Source: Aspidapion aeneum
Taxonomy: Eukaryota; Arthropoda; Insecta; Coleoptera; Brentidae
Direction: 5' to 3'
NCBI GenBank assembly: GCA_963576565.1
Contig: OY755046.1
Coordinates: 72,719,719 to 72,783,718 of the forward strand
DNA: 64,000 bases
Below are positions 1-11,538 of this stretch, in pieces. Every line of letters begins with the position of its first letter. The first letter of the stretch is position 1. The notes below the pieces were generated by a model. That model worked only from the letters and a program-made list of their open reading frames with translations, ran no database searches and was not told where the DNA came from. Position numbers and translations under genes: made by a program.

Positions 1-391
1 ATATAAGAAATAAGACCATAGAAGAAAGACTGGGAAACGAGGGAAGCAAACCGGATGACATCGCTAAAAGACAACTGATATTGTACGGCCATGTACAACG
101 GATGAACGACGAAGGATTAACAAAGCAGGTCCTAGAATGGCAACCAATAGGGCGCAGAAAAAGAGGGCGTCCTAAACTATTATGGCAACGTCAATCTAGG
201 GTTACCAGACGTCCGGATTAATCCGGACATGTCCGGATTTTTACTACGTCCGGGTGGGTCCGGGCGGATTTTTCATAAACGTCCGGATTTTAAAGTAGCC
301 GCCTTTATAAACATCAAATAATGCAAAATAAACTAGTTTCAAAAAATGTAATTAAACAATAATCGTCGATAAATTTAGCAGTATGAATTCA

Positions 392-707
392 CCTTTAAGC
401 GGGGTCCTCACATAACGTTTTACCTTACATCTTGCTTGTTCAGTCAAAACGCATCAAGTAAAACTTTGTGTGTAGACGGAAAAACGGACGTTTTACTTAA
501 ACTGATTTAAGACGGAAGACCGCCTAGAGAACTGACCGGATCACGCATTGTTTTCCAATAAAACCATCGTTTTGTATCAAAAACTGATCTAAAAACGTAC
601 GTTAAAACTATCAAGTGTCTACGCTAGTCTTTCAACCGTCATACTTGACCCTTTTGACTGACAGGCAAGACGTAAGGTAAAACGTTATGTTAAGACCCCG
701 CTTAAAG
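392..707. mobile_element. Foldback MITE nested in the hAT element
   Basis: Left arm begins TTTAAGCGGGGTCCTCACAT at 394. The right arm is its inverted copy, ending ACCCCGCTTAAAG near 706. About 50 bp of each arm match, including the shared words AACGTTTTACCTTAC and CAGTCAAAA. There is no coding capacity. The family is not identified and no clean target duplication was seen. Confidence 0.6.
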
Positions 708-728
708 TAGGATTATTAATTTCGCCTT

Positions 729-1055
729 GTGGAATTACACTTCTGCCGTGTGGTCTTAAGCACACACAATTTTTTTGATGAAGTTTGTAATCTAAAAAAG
801 TACATATCAGACAATTTTACTTCTGATGACCACAATCTGCCTACCCACGAAAAATGGGCAAAATATTTTAATGCAAGTATTTCTACCCAGTGGACCAAAG
901 AAAGAAATAGGCTGCTTTTATCTTCTGTAAAAGGAATACTCATGACTTCATACAATTTAAGAAATATGAGCTGCTCAGGATTTTACGATTTTGTACTTCT
1001 GCCTAAAAATTCAACGCTGTTGAATAAAATACAAAGCAGTGAAAAGTACCTATAA
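729..1055 (+). pseudogene. C-terminal remnant of a hAT-type transposase (108 aa)
   Basis: This ORF lies inside the hAT element delimited by an 8-bp target duplication. Its second half, with WAKYF, RNRLLLSSVKGILMT, a short CSGFYDF segment and a final SSEKYL, looks like the end of hAT-derived proteins where the dimerisation region finishes, but I recognise it only by resemblance. Complete hAT transposases are about 600-700 aa, so nearly all of the RNase H-like catalytic core is missing. The ATG is probably not a real start: the frame is best seen as a surviving last exon. Alternatively it is a chance ORF. Confidence 0.45.
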
Positions 1056-1275
1056 AATAGTAGGTATATTATGTTATTTATTAGTTATTGTTTCAATAAA
1101 AAAAAAAGTTGATTTTTTGTGTGTGGCATCGAAAAAATTTTGACGTCCGGATTTTGTCCGGATTTTCTTGACGGCTGGTCCTGGTTAGAGACGTTTTCAT
1201 CTGGTAACCCTACGTCAATCCAAAGATCAATGAGTCAAAAAACCTGACAGAAGATGATTTTCAGGATCGATCGTT

Positions 1276-2060
1276 TTATTTTTGTATCCCTTGGCAAATA
1301 AGGACGATATCTATTTATTATTTATTTATTTATAATATTATAATCAGTCGAATTTTCGTCTAGCAAATGAGATGTCTTAAAGATATCACGAGTTTTCTCA
1401 AGGTTTTGGTTTCTTATGACGTGGATTTCAAAATTTTGGTTTTTAGGGGTCTTTGTAACGCCTCATTTAAAATTCACAGCCAAAACTGATTTTATTACCA
1501 TATTTTTGGAAAAGTTAATCTTCTTGAAGATAAATTCAAGGTTTATTGGTGTACCTACTGAATATAATAATCAATCGAACAATAGGTGCAGATTTTTGAA
1601 TTTTCTACGGTTTTTGTCCTTCCCAAAACATCTGTATCCCATTCTTTTCAGCAGTTTATGTTTGCTTAAGAAGATTGTGTGGGGTGTAAGACCCGAAAAT
1701 TTTTTGAGTTTACATGTCAATAGGAATATGACAAGGGGGCGGGGTTAAAATAGACAAACTAACAAGGGTATTTATGGATTTATGGTGCTTGAAATGCTAA
1801 GAAAGGGTGAAATAAAGTAGATTTAAAAGGGATTTTGAAGAATGCCGAGAAATAAGAATCGGATTACAAAATGTTTACAAATAACTACTCAAGTACAGTA
1901 CCGAATGCTGCCCAGACCAATCTTACTCGTCTCTTGATTTCAGCCGGTTGGGTTTCTTTTTTTAGTTTAATAATTTGTTCCAGGTACATATATATTCCTC
2001 TACTTATTTTATTTTCTCTTAGTTTATTCTAATGATAACTTCATCTGTGTTTTGGCTATA
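1276..2060. other. AT-rich stretch without recognised gene
   Basis: It opens with a short TATTTATT run (about 1313-1335). Near 1900-1985 it holds a sequence matching 54955-55025 and the reverse of 57420-57490 (words CCGAATGCTGCCCAG and TTAATAATTTGT), which in those places belongs to an RTE-type LINE. That 85-base piece is therefore an antisense LINE fragment. Nothing else was recognised. Confidence 0.5.
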
Positions 2061-3064
<1,004 letters not shown>

Positions 3065-3667
3065 TTAGAGAGCGGCAAAATTTTGCAAATATTAAAGTTT
3101 GGTTGCCCTCTGACGGTGGCTGCCTGAGGCGACTACCTCGTTGCCTCACCCTGTGGCACGCCTCTGAAGGTTCAGATCCGCATGGATCCATTTATTTTTG
3201 TTTAAGTCTCGAAGTAAATGGCTCAAAAAGGCTAGAGCTGCCTAACGAGGCAAGGAAATTGCACCTAAACAACATGAAAATTGCGAAAATCTCTTTAAAA
3301 CTATACGGACGCGTAGGACGTCGGGTGATTTTCCCAAACGTTTTTCCGAGGATTTTCCGAGAATTTTCTCTCGTTTAGTTTTCGAAACAAACTGGATTTA
3401 GGGCTGCCGACAGACACTGTCGAAAGTCGCGTTAATGTATTTACGATCTTTGACACAAGAGGGTTTGCAACAACTTTTACCGGGATTTTACAGGCCTAGA
3501 CAAATTTCTAGAATAGGGTCCCTAAATCTTTACGCAGAAAACACTTTTTACAGGAAATTTAGAAAAGGTATTTTCTTGGTAATCTTCTTTCAAAGCGACG
3601 TCTGCTTCCCAGCAATATTTTGCAACGAAACAGGTGAGAAGTGGGTATTTGTTACTACAACTACGTC
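3065..3667. other. Unassigned, relatively GC-rich 600 bp between repeat T and LINE-X copy B
   Basis: A 115-codon open frame (3031-3378, plus strand) crosses into palindrome B and shows no family I recognise. Base composition is richer in G+C than its surroundings (for example GGTGGCTGCCTGAGGCGAC near 3114). No splice signals or repeat copies elsewhere in the window were noticed. It could be a fragment of a transposon not otherwise represented here. Confidence 0.3.
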
Positions 3668-4470
3668 GGTTTAGAAGGTTTTTCTACGTTGTCCGACGCC
3701 TATTCTCCACCTCCTTCGATTCTGACAATCATCTCCTGTCAGGTTTTTTGGACTCATTGATCTTTGGATTTCCAGTTTAGGACGCCCTTTTTTCTGCGCC
3801 CTAATGGTTGCCATTCTACGACCTGCTTTGGTAATCTTTCGTCGTTCATCCGTTGTACATGGTCGTACCATATCAGTTGTCTTTTAGTGATGTCATCCGT
3901 TATGCTTCCCTCGCTTCCCATTCTTTCTTTTATGATCTCATTTCTTATATGATCTGTTCTAGATATTCTCATTGATCTTCTTATTGCATCCATTTGGATA
4001 CTTTCCGTTTTTGTTTTTTATTTTTCTGTTACGCGACAAGTCTCTATTCCATACAACAGTATGCTTATCACCATTGTTTCATATATGTTAAATTGTACAT
4101 TATTTTTTTCCCTCTGCCCCATAAAATACTGTTAAGACATCCAATAACCTTTTTTGCTTTTACTATTTTTTTTTCCAGGTCTTTACAGTCTATTCCTGTC
4201 TTATCAAATGTGACACCCAAGTATACATACTCATTGCATGGAGATATTGTTTGTCCATTGTCTAGTTCTAACTCACTTGATTCGTTTCCAACACATAAGT
4301 ACTGTTTCTTGTCCACGTTCACTGTTAATCCCCACTTTTGTTATTCTTTCGTTAACTTTCTTATCATATATCGCCAGCAAACTGTAGTGTGTATATGGTA
4401 AATCGGTCGTTAAGTTGTATTCCCATGCCGTGTACTTTATGTTTCCGGTTTTTTAAAGCTACTGCAATAT
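3668..4470 (-). pseudogene. LINE-X copy B, antisense 3' portion
   Basis: Read on the minus strand, the segment gives parts of a non-LTR polyprotein: WGLTVNVDKKQYLCVGN, then a connection region (YLGVTFDKTGIDCKDLEKK), then MDAIRRSMRISRTDHI, YDHVQRMNDERLPKQV and the terminal RRRWRIGVGQRRKTF. The pieces lie in different frames, so several frameshifts have accumulated. The FADD box and upstream RT motifs are lost beyond about 4400. It resembles copy C closely enough to be the same family. Confidence 0.8.
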
Positions 4471-5978
4471 ATATTTTAAATAACTTAATTAATCCTTAAA
4501 ATGAACAATTTTAGTCAGACTAAGTGACTCTAATAAAGGGTCTCCTGCCGAGGGCCGTTTAGGACCCGAAAAATCTACTTTACAGCTGTTTTGCTGAAGC
4601 TTTATTTGGTCCTTTCTTTATAATCTCTATTGATGAGTTAAGGCTTTTGTAGTTTTTGGGATTTCCGAGGATTTTTTTCGTCTTAAGTAGATTCACGCAG
4701 CGTAAAAAATGTGTTTTTACAACACCTAATAAATACCCTAATTAGGATATAATCTGTCATTGAACCAGAAAAAACACATTTTTACCAGTATTTACTTAAG
4801 ACCTTAAAACTTAGCATTTTATACCGAGTTTACCGACCGGTTTAGGTCTATTTTTGTAATACTCACAGGTCAAATAACTGCAAAGATTTGTTTCACCCTA
4901 ATGTGCAATATGATAGTTAGCATTTCTCAGTGAGTTTTATCTCATATGAATTCAAATTAACTTTAGAAACAAAGAAAAACCACATAAAAAATTTGTAATG
5001 AAATGTCATTTTTTTGGAAATTTAGTCTCAAAATGTAGTACAACCCCTGAAGGGTGGTTTAAAGTTCGAAAAACAATAGAAATAATCGATGGTTGATAAA
5101 AAACTGATATACAAAAATTTTCAAAGCTAAATAATACATAAATAAATTAAAACTATATCTGTAGATGCATTACCGTATTAAACACGTATCAATATTCAAA
5201 TATTGTAAAAAGCACAAGATATATTAGAATCCGTTTTCAATTACACATCCACCAAAACAATTGAACATCGGATTAATCATCGCTAACTTGTCTAAAAAAT
5301 TAACATGTAAAATATAGCGGACGGCTGACACTGACTTACACAGTTTTTATTGGACATCTCCTAGTGACGTTTGGAGGTTTAAATATGGCTACCATTTTTA
5401 AACCAAAATATTATATTCTTTTATTTATTTCTAACTTTTGTGTGGAAATAAAGTCTTTGTTACAACGATAAAAGTTTACCCATATCAGAAGGTTTATGAA
5501 CAATTTATATAAAAGTTGAAAACTATTGCCTTCACGGGAAGTGTCAGTTAAACCTTTAACCAAAATCTAAAAACTAAATACTAGTGTTAATGTTGGATTG
5601 TTTAGATACTAACAACTTCAATTCACTTGATTTCTGTTAAAATTATTTAATTTATCTTCCTTTTGCTTGAAAATTGCTTCTATTAATCTAAGTTTTCTTC
5701 TTCTTTTATGAAATATTGGCCTAGATTTTCAGCTAAATCAGTATTTAGTTGAAAATCTACATAAAATAGTTCTAAATACTACAATTTTATCATAATTAGC
5801 TGAGTTATATATTATATAGGGGTAAAGTATACCCCTCGAAAGAAGTTCGTGCTACACACAGTGTATGTTAGCTAATATTTTTTTCTGCAATTTTTATAGA
5901 CAATATTTACAACTGGTATAGCCGCTAACTTCAGACAATTTTTTTTACACCCTCTTGTGTGTAATTTTTTTTTACTTT
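4471..5978. other. AT-rich intergenic stretch with small imperfect palindromes
   Basis: No gene seen. About 4690-4800 contains two inverted words (AAAAAATGTGTTTTTACA against AAAAAACACATTTTTACC), suggesting a decayed MITE. A hairpin lies at 5730-5763 (TAGATTTTCAGCTAAAT and its near-complement around a 4-base loop). The remainder is anonymous AT-rich sequence. Confidence 0.4.
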
Positions 5979-6484
5979 CAAATCCCATATACTCCATATG
6001 GCGAAACTTTAAAAATTCATATTTCAGAAACTATTTATTTTACAAACGAAAGCACCGAGTTGTGGTATTGTGTGGCCATCTAGATGCAAAAAAACCACAC
6101 AGTGATTTGAGATTCCGAAAAACGTCATTTACGGTTTTTTAGCCTATCAAATCCCATATACTCCATATGGTGAAACTTTGAAAATTCATATTTTGCAAAG
6201 TATTTATTTTACGAACAAAGCACCGATTTGTGGTATTGTGAGGCCATGTAGATGCAAAAAAACTACATAGTGATTTGAGATTCCGAAAAACGTAATTTAC
6301 GGTTTTTTAGCCTATCAAATCCCATATACTCCATATAGCGAAACTTTAAAAATTTATATTTCAGAAACTATTTATTTTACAAACGAAAGCACCGAGTTGT
6401 GGTATTGTGGGGCCATGTAGATGCGAAAAAACTACATAGTGATTTGAGATTCCGAAAAACGTCATTTACGGTTTTTTAGCCTAT
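5979..6484. repeat. Three tandem copies of a 168-bp repeat
   Basis: Anchor CAAATCCCATATACTCCATA starts at 5979, 6148 and 6316, a spacing of 169 then 168. Each copy also contains GTTGTGGTATTGTG-type and GAGATTCCGAAAAACG words and ends with GGTTTTTTAGCCTATCAA. Copies differ by scattered substitutions. It is a local tandem triplication with no coding capacity. Confidence 0.9.
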
Positions 6485-7055
6485 CAATATACTTTTGTAA
6501 CAGTGCGCAAAATGGTAAAGTTTTTATCGAAGGTATAAAATAGTTATTTAAACAACAAGGTTTGTAAACGAATCTTTGCACACGATCGAGACAGTTTGGT
6601 AGACCGAGCCGAAGGCGAGGTCTACAAGTCGAGGGAGTGTGCAAAGAGGTTTTAAAACGAGTTTTTTACAATATTTTTTATACGACTGCTAATAAAGAAA
6701 GAAAAATCAAATTTTAATTTAACCTGTTTTTATTTCCGACATTTTTACAACAAAACTTTAAAAATTCAACAATTTTTTGACGGATCTAATCAACAAAACA
6801 TACGAGCAGTGACGGTTGCTACGGAACTAAGCCAACTTATATTGATGGGTGACAACAACAAAAATCAGAATGACGGGAGACCCGTATGCAGAAATGACAT
6901 AGGCGTGCGCAAAAATGACATAAGCGTGTGCAAAACGTTTTGCACACAGCGTGCGCAAAATGCCATTTTCAGATCGTGTTCTCCGTGCGCAAAACCCTCT
7001 TTTACAAGACAGTCGTATAAAAAATATTTTACATATTTTTATGTATCTTAATATG
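6485..7055. repeat. Inverted-repeat (foldback) segment with GTGCGCAAAA words
   Basis: ACAATATTTTTTATACGACT near 6668 is mirrored by AGTCGTATAAAAAATATTTT near 7012. GTGCGCAAAA or close variants occur near 6501, 6905, 6950 and 6989, and a perfect CAAAACGTTTTG palindrome lies near 6931. This looks like an old foldback DNA element. The two ORFs of 80-102 codons across it show nothing recognisable. Confidence 0.5.
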
Positions 7056-7472
7056 CTGTTATGCCGTGTTATGCCCATTTCTTGTTTCTTGACGCCAATA
7101 AATTGACGGTACTTATGTGAACCCATATGAACCATCCATCGGTGGTACTTTAATAATACCAGCCTTGATGGTACCGGGTACGTACCGTCAAGTACGGTTC
7201 GTATAATATAATAGAGATTTATTGTAAGTAAAATAAGGTCTAAAAGAAATAATACTACGACTATGTTGGTTTAGAACGTTGTTTTACGTTGTCCGACGCC
7301 TATTCTCTACCTCCTTCGATCATGACAATCAACTTCTGTTAGATTTTTTTGACTCATTGATCTTTGGATTGACTGTTGCCATTCTAGTTTAGGTCGCTCT
7401 CTTTTTCTGCGCCCTATTGGTTTGCCATTCTAGGACCTACTTTGGTAATCTTTCGTCGTTCATCTGTTGTAC

Positions 7473-8599
7473 CTAAGCCTACCAAGCTCTATGAAAAATT
7501 ATTGCTTAAAAGAATAAAACCCATCATAGAAAGACAAGAAATTATTCCGTCTCATCAATTTGGTTTTCGAGACAAGCATTCCACGATAGATCAAGTACAC
7601 AGAATTACTAATCTAATAGAAAAAGCACTAGAAGAGGGAAAAGTTTGTTCTGCAGTTTTTCTAGATGTAGCACAAGTATTTGACAAAGTGTGGCATGAAG
7701 GCCTTAATTTTAAACTAAAACGGTTTCTGCCAAAACAATATTCGGATATTTTGGAATCATACATATCTGATAGACATTTTAGAGTAAAACAGGAAGACTC
7801 ATACTCAAATTTAAGAGAAATTCAAGCAGGCGTGTCCCAGGGTAGCGTACTAGGCCCATATCTATACTTATTATTCACTTGTGATATCCCAAAGCCAGAA
7901 AATTGCCACTTAGCAACATTTGCCGATGATACTGGTTTATTGACGGTAGAAAAATCTATTGAAAAATGCATAGAAAAACTTCAGGATGCAGTCACCCAAG
8001 TTCACAGTTGGACCACAAAGTGGCGAATAAAATTAAATGAAACCAAATCAATTCATGTTGATTTTACAAACAAAAATATAAATCACATACAAATTACAAT
8101 TAACAACATTCCCGTACCATATTCAAATCAGGCAAAATATCTAGGTATGACTCTTGATGCCAAATTGCGCTGGAAAGCACATGTTAAGAAAAAAAAAGAA
8201 GAACTTGAGATAAGGGATAGAAAAATGAACTGGCTAATTGGAAGGAAGTCCAATTTAACAATTCATAATAAGTTACTGCTTTATAGACAAATACTGAAAC
8301 CAGTATGGACATATGGTATTCAACTATGGGGTTGTGCTAAAGAGAGTAACATTCTAGTTGTACAGAGATTTCAAAATAAAGTTTTAAGAAACATTGTGAA
8401 TGCACCTTGGTACGTTCGAAATAGTGACCTTCATCGAGATCTAAAAATCGAAACTGTAGCAGAGACTATAAAAAAGTACGCAAAAAGCCATGAAGATAGA
8501 CTCCAGCGGCATGTGAATGTGGAAGCAATTCAGCTTCTAGACAATACTATGCTAGTTCGAAGACTAAAAAGAGTGAAGCCGTTTGAGCTAGTAAACTAA
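7473..8599 (+). pseudogene. Jockey-clade reverse transcriptase, truncated but with open frame (about 375 aa)
   Basis: Visible RT blocks, numbered from the upstream ATG at 7442: HQFGFRDKHSTIDQVHRI (residues 38-55, finger region), FLDVAQVFDKVWH (73-85, with the first catalytic Asp at 75), AGVSQGSVLGP (129-139), and the FADDTG active site (160-165). Then come KTKWR-type and YLGMTLDAKLRW (thumb) and the late WTYGIQLWG and APWYVRNSDLHRDL blocks typical of Jockey C-termini. The first ten codons of the open frame are antisense LINE-X, so the ATG is not the native start. Some consensus residues have drifted (LDVAQVF for the usual LD..KAF). It would copy RNA into DNA at a nicked chromosomal site if complete; here it cannot. 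Confidence 0.9.
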
Positions 8600-8800
8600 G
8601 TGAATTACACATAAAACAAAATAATGCTATAAACACAACACAATTGTGAGTTACAGACTAAACAAAGCGGGGAGAACTGTTGAGTGAACCCTAAGTTTAA
8701 ATCTGACTTTTCTAGTAAATTAAGTTAAAACAAAATTGCTAATTAGTCTTACTGACTAGATTATAATACAATAAACACAGTGTGTTTGACAAAAAAAAAA
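7473..8800 (+). mobile_element. Jockey-type LINE, 5' truncated, with poly-A and 10-bp target duplication
   Basis: The direct repeat TCTGTTGTAC lies at 7463-7472 and 8801-8810. The right end is a run of ten A's (8791-8800), as expected for target-primed insertion in the plus orientation. The interrupted sequence is LINE-X copy C, which reads through when the insert is removed. The insert holds the RT C-terminal two thirds (7473-8599) and a 3' untranslated region of about 190 bp. Endonuclease and ORF1 are absent. The reading frame is intact from end to end, so this is probably among the younger insertions here. Confidence 0.92.
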
Positions 8801-10180
8801 TCTGTTGTACATGGCCGTACCATATCGGTTGTCTTTTAGTGATGTCATCCATTATGCTTTCCTCGATTCCCATTCTCCATTTCGACACTTTCCATATTTG
8901 TTTTGTATTTTTCTGTTACACGACAAGGCTTTATTCCATACAACAACGTGCTTTTCACCACTGTTTCATATATGTTAAATTTTACGTTCTTTTTCTCTTT
9001 CTGCTCGATTAAATACTGTTAAGACATCCAATAACCTTTTTTGCTTTTACTATTCTTTTTTCCAGTTCTTTATAGTCTGTTCCTGTCTTATCAGATGTGA
9101 CACCCATTGCATGGAGATATTGTTTGTCCATTGTCCAGTTATAACAACTCACTTGATTCGTTTCCAATACATATGTGCTGTGTCTTGTCCACGTTCACTG
9201 TTAACCCCCAGTTTTGGTATTCTTCCGTTAACTTTCTCATTATATACTTCATGTCTTCTTTATCATTAGCTACAATTACTTGGTCGTCAGCAAACTGTAG
9301 TGTGTATATAGTAAATCGGTCGTTAAGTTGTATTCCCATACCGTGTACCTTACGTTTCCACTTTTTTAGAGCTACTGCGATATATATTTTAAAAAGAGTT
9401 GGTGAGATACAACATCCCTGTCTTAAGCCTTTCGTTATCAGGAATTCTTTTAAAAGTCGATTTCCAATTTTAATTTTACATTTTGACCCTTTGTATAGTT
9501 CTTTTATCGCTTTTATGTATGTATGATTGATATTAGTTTGCTCTATCACTGTCCATAATTTTTCTACTGGAACAGTATCATATGCTTTTTGTAGGTCCAC
9601 CAAGGTAACATGAGTCTCTATATTTCTGGCACTCCTTTTCTCAATAACCTACTTGTTTAAGACAAAAAATTTATCACTAGAAGCTCTGCCGGCACGAAAC
9701 CCACTTTACTTTTCTTCTTCTTGTTCATGAAAATCATTCTCTATTAGATCTCTAAGAATCCTACCGTAATCTACTTAGAGTACTAGTTACTGAAATTCCT
9801 CTGTAATTGTTGCATTCAGCTTGTTGCCTTTTTTATGTATTGAGGATATGAATGCAATTTTCCAATCATCAGGTACTGGATGTCCGTTTATGCATTGATT
9901 GATAATATATGTGAGATTTTCTAGTAGTTCCTCTGATCCATATTTGAGCATTTCAGCGTATGTTCCCCAGGTCCGCTAGCTTTTCCGGATTTAAGTGTTT
10001 TATTACTATTCTTTATAATTTCTTTTTCGATGATTATTATCTCTCCATTTACTTCTATGTCTCTCCTCAGAGAGGCTGACAGATATTCAGGTCTTGTTTC
10101 CTGCAGCAATCCCTTGTAGTGTTCTATCCATTGTTCTGGGTTGATGATCTGAGTGTTTACTTTCACTTTTGTTGGGTTTT

Positions 10181-10509
10181 TTACCGTAGAAATGAATTTT
10201 AATTTTTATTATTCTTTTAAATAATATGACGAACAGAACATTAAACAAAGCACAACTAAGGCATGACCGAATTTAAATAAAGTTGTTGCCTTATTACTGC
10301 TAGCTTTATTTTGGAATTTGCAATAATTCTCTAATATATAAAAAAAACTTGAAATATGTTACGCTTATTATTGGCCATATAATACGAGTATGTGTTGCTT
10401 GCTTACAGCCTTTCTCGAAAGCTATTTTATTTTTTAAATATTATAAATTCTATGAAGATATTAAACAGTGACTAATTGATACACATTATCTAAAAAGATT
10501 ATTTACATT
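10181..10509. other. AT-rich gap, nothing recognised
   Basis: It lies upstream (minus strand) of the truncated end of LINE-X copy C. No ORF, repeat copy or inverted end was noticed. Confidence 0.4.
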
Positions 10510-10732
10510 TTCGAAGATTGCTGCTTCTAGTCCTTGAAGTAGGATTACAAATCCTGGTGCCCCATCTTTTTATTCCCATATTATTGATGTCATCTTTTTG
10601 TGGCTTTTCTCTTACTCTGTTTCTTGCAGGTCTTTACTTCATTATTTTTCTTCTGGTCTTGTCCTTTCCATTTTCTGTCCATGTCCCAACCAAGCTAATT
10701 TTCTACTTTTGATGAATTTTACAATGTCGTAG
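10510..10732 (-). pseudogene. C-terminal tail of a second LINE family (FIKSRKLAWLGH)
   Basis: The minus strand reads DIVKFIKSRKLAWLGHGQKM followed by ERTRPEEK, with stops and frameshifts soon after. The pattern (a short rLxWxGHxxRM helix, then a basic stretch) is the usual C-terminal tail of many RTE/L1-like LINE polyproteins but differs in detail from LINE-X, so it is a different family. It ends abruptly at the Jockey fragment at 10733. Confidence 0.6.
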
Positions 10733-10851
10733 GCGTGCCCCAGGGTAGCATACTAGGCCCTTAGTCAGAAAATTGTCACTTCGCAACATTTGCCGATGAT
10801 ACTGGTTTATTGACGGTAGAAAAATCTATTGAAAAATGCATAGAAAAGTAG
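10733..10851 (+). pseudogene. Internally deleted Jockey RT fragment
   Basis: It reads GVPQGSILGP, then a stop and a jump to ENCHFATFADDTGLLTVEK. Compared with the copy at 7473-8599 it lacks about 40 bases between the two motifs. The remaining bases are almost identical to 7905-7977, so it is a recent relative of that element. It ends at TGCATAGAAAA and joins a tRNA-like segment without a spacer. Confidence 0.8.
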
Positions 10852-10916
10852 TTCAATGCTTAGAATGTTTGCCTAGAGAGCAAGAGATCCGGGGTTCGAG
10901 TCCCGGCCGAAGCAGA
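10852..10916 (+). repeat. tRNA-like segment (SINE head or truncated tRNA) fused to a Jockey fragment
   Basis: The B box GGTTCGAGTCC is perfect and is preceded by an A-box-like TAGTTCAATGC. An anticodon-arm fold is possible (TTTGC / loop CTAGAGA / GCAAG, anticodon AGA). The T stem has one mismatch. The 3' acceptor strand CCGAAGC is present but its 5' partner is missing, because the sequence starts directly after Jockey sequence. It is therefore not a functional tRNA. A tRNA-derived SINE head or a reverse-transcription chimera are the likely explanations. A T-rich stretch follows at 10921. Confidence 0.6.
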
Positions 10917-11170
10917 AAACTTTTTTCTTATTTTTCTTTTTTTAATTTCACTTGTTGTTTATAATCTTGCCTTACTCCTGCAGGAGACACAATTTTTTTT
11001 AAAATGTTTCACAATTTTTTTGAAATTACATTTCTTCCTAAAAACTTTTATTTACGGTACCCCTATACATAAATATATCCCTGCCATTTGCCTACCCAAC
11101 GTGGCGTAACGCAAAAGTTATGTATACGTCACAACAACTAAACAAAGTTGGATAGAACTAGTGTTCCTTA

Positions 11171-11530
11171 CAGTGGCGGATCCAGGAAACCCGGTGGGGA
11201 GGGGCCAAGGAGGGAAAAAAACACAAAACAATATTTTTTTGCGGGATTTATTAAGAATTAGCTTTAAAGTTTGCCACTACGTGCAAACAAAATGTGCCGC
11301 AGGCGAAAATTTTTGCAAAATCAGTCAAAATTTGAAAAAAATTATATTTTGGCGAAAATTTGAAAAAATTTTTATATTTGGTAAAAATTTGCGGCCCATG
11401 CATTGGTTATTTTTTTTCTGGAGTTATTGTTTCTCTCATATTTTTCCGTGGGTGGCTTGAAAGCTTAACCATAAATTTCAGGTTTGTTAAAAACTATAAG
11501 CCCCTCTGCCCCCTCCTGGATCCGCCTTTG
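11171..11530. mobile_element. hAT MITE with CAGTGGCGGATCCAGG end
   Basis: The left end CAGTGGCGGATCCAGGA is matched by right end TCCTGGATCCGCCTTTG. Flanks GTTCCTTA (11163-11170) and GTTCCATA (11531-11538) form an 8-bp target duplication with one difference. CAGTGGCGG ends and 8-bp duplications are typical of hAT MITEs. The interior is AT-rich and non-coding. Confidence 0.82.
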
Positions 11531-11538
11531 GTTCCATA

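Larger units (their letters stand above)
197..1212. mobile_element. hAT-like DNA transposon, non-autonomous, with 8-bp target duplication
   Basis: Terminal inverted repeats start TAGGGTTACCAGACG on the left and end with CTGGTAACCCTA on the right. The flanking 8-mer CGTCAATC is present at 189-196 and again at 1213-1220, and the interrupted LINE-X reading continues across it, so insertion is shown directly. An 8-bp duplication is characteristic of the hAT superfamily. Both subterminal regions carry repeated GTCCGGATT words (about 211-296 and 1143-1164), likely transposase-binding repeats. Only a short ORF (729-1055) survives inside, and a palindromic MITE sits at 392-707, so the element cannot move by itself. 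Confidence 0.85.
1..1275 (+). pseudogene. LINE-X copy A, 3' tail of a non-LTR retrotransposon, split by a hAT insertion
   Basis: Reading frame 3 from the window edge gives the C-terminal tail of a LINE polyprotein, with LYGHVQRMNDEG, KQVLEWQPIGRRKRGRP and then LLWQ. The same tail recurs at 3.7, 7.4, 17.6, 20.1, 38.6 and 44.1 kb, so this is a dispersed family (called LINE-X here; it is close to RTE/L1-like families, clade not assigned). The frame is cut at base 196 by an element with a target duplication and resumes at 1213 with the expected SIQRSMSQK continuation, then decays by about 1275. The reverse transcriptase domain lies outside the window, to the left. The coding potential is dead. 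Confidence 0.8.
7255..10180 (-). pseudogene. LINE-X copy C, longest copy, with intact FADD box, split by a Jockey insertion
   Basis: On the minus strand, from about 10166, come a pre-RT segment (INPEQWIEHYKGLLQE), remnants of GFRAGRASSDKFF near 9700, then a 154-aa open RT core (9139-9603) with LQKAYDTV, GLRQGCCISPTLF and the active-site FADDQ at residues 104-107 of that ORF, followed by WGLTVNVDK. The thumb/connection continues to 8811. It is then interrupted by a Jockey element with a 10-bp target duplication, and the C-terminal tail resumes in 7255-7472. Frames change several times, and the endonuclease domain expected upstream was not found, so it is 5' truncated and dead although the catalytic Asp pair survives. 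Confidence 0.85.

Noticed and set aside
10852..10916. Functional tRNA with anticodon AGA
   Set aside because: The 5' acceptor strand is missing and the sequence begins within a Jockey fragment, so it cannot fold into a full cloverleaf.
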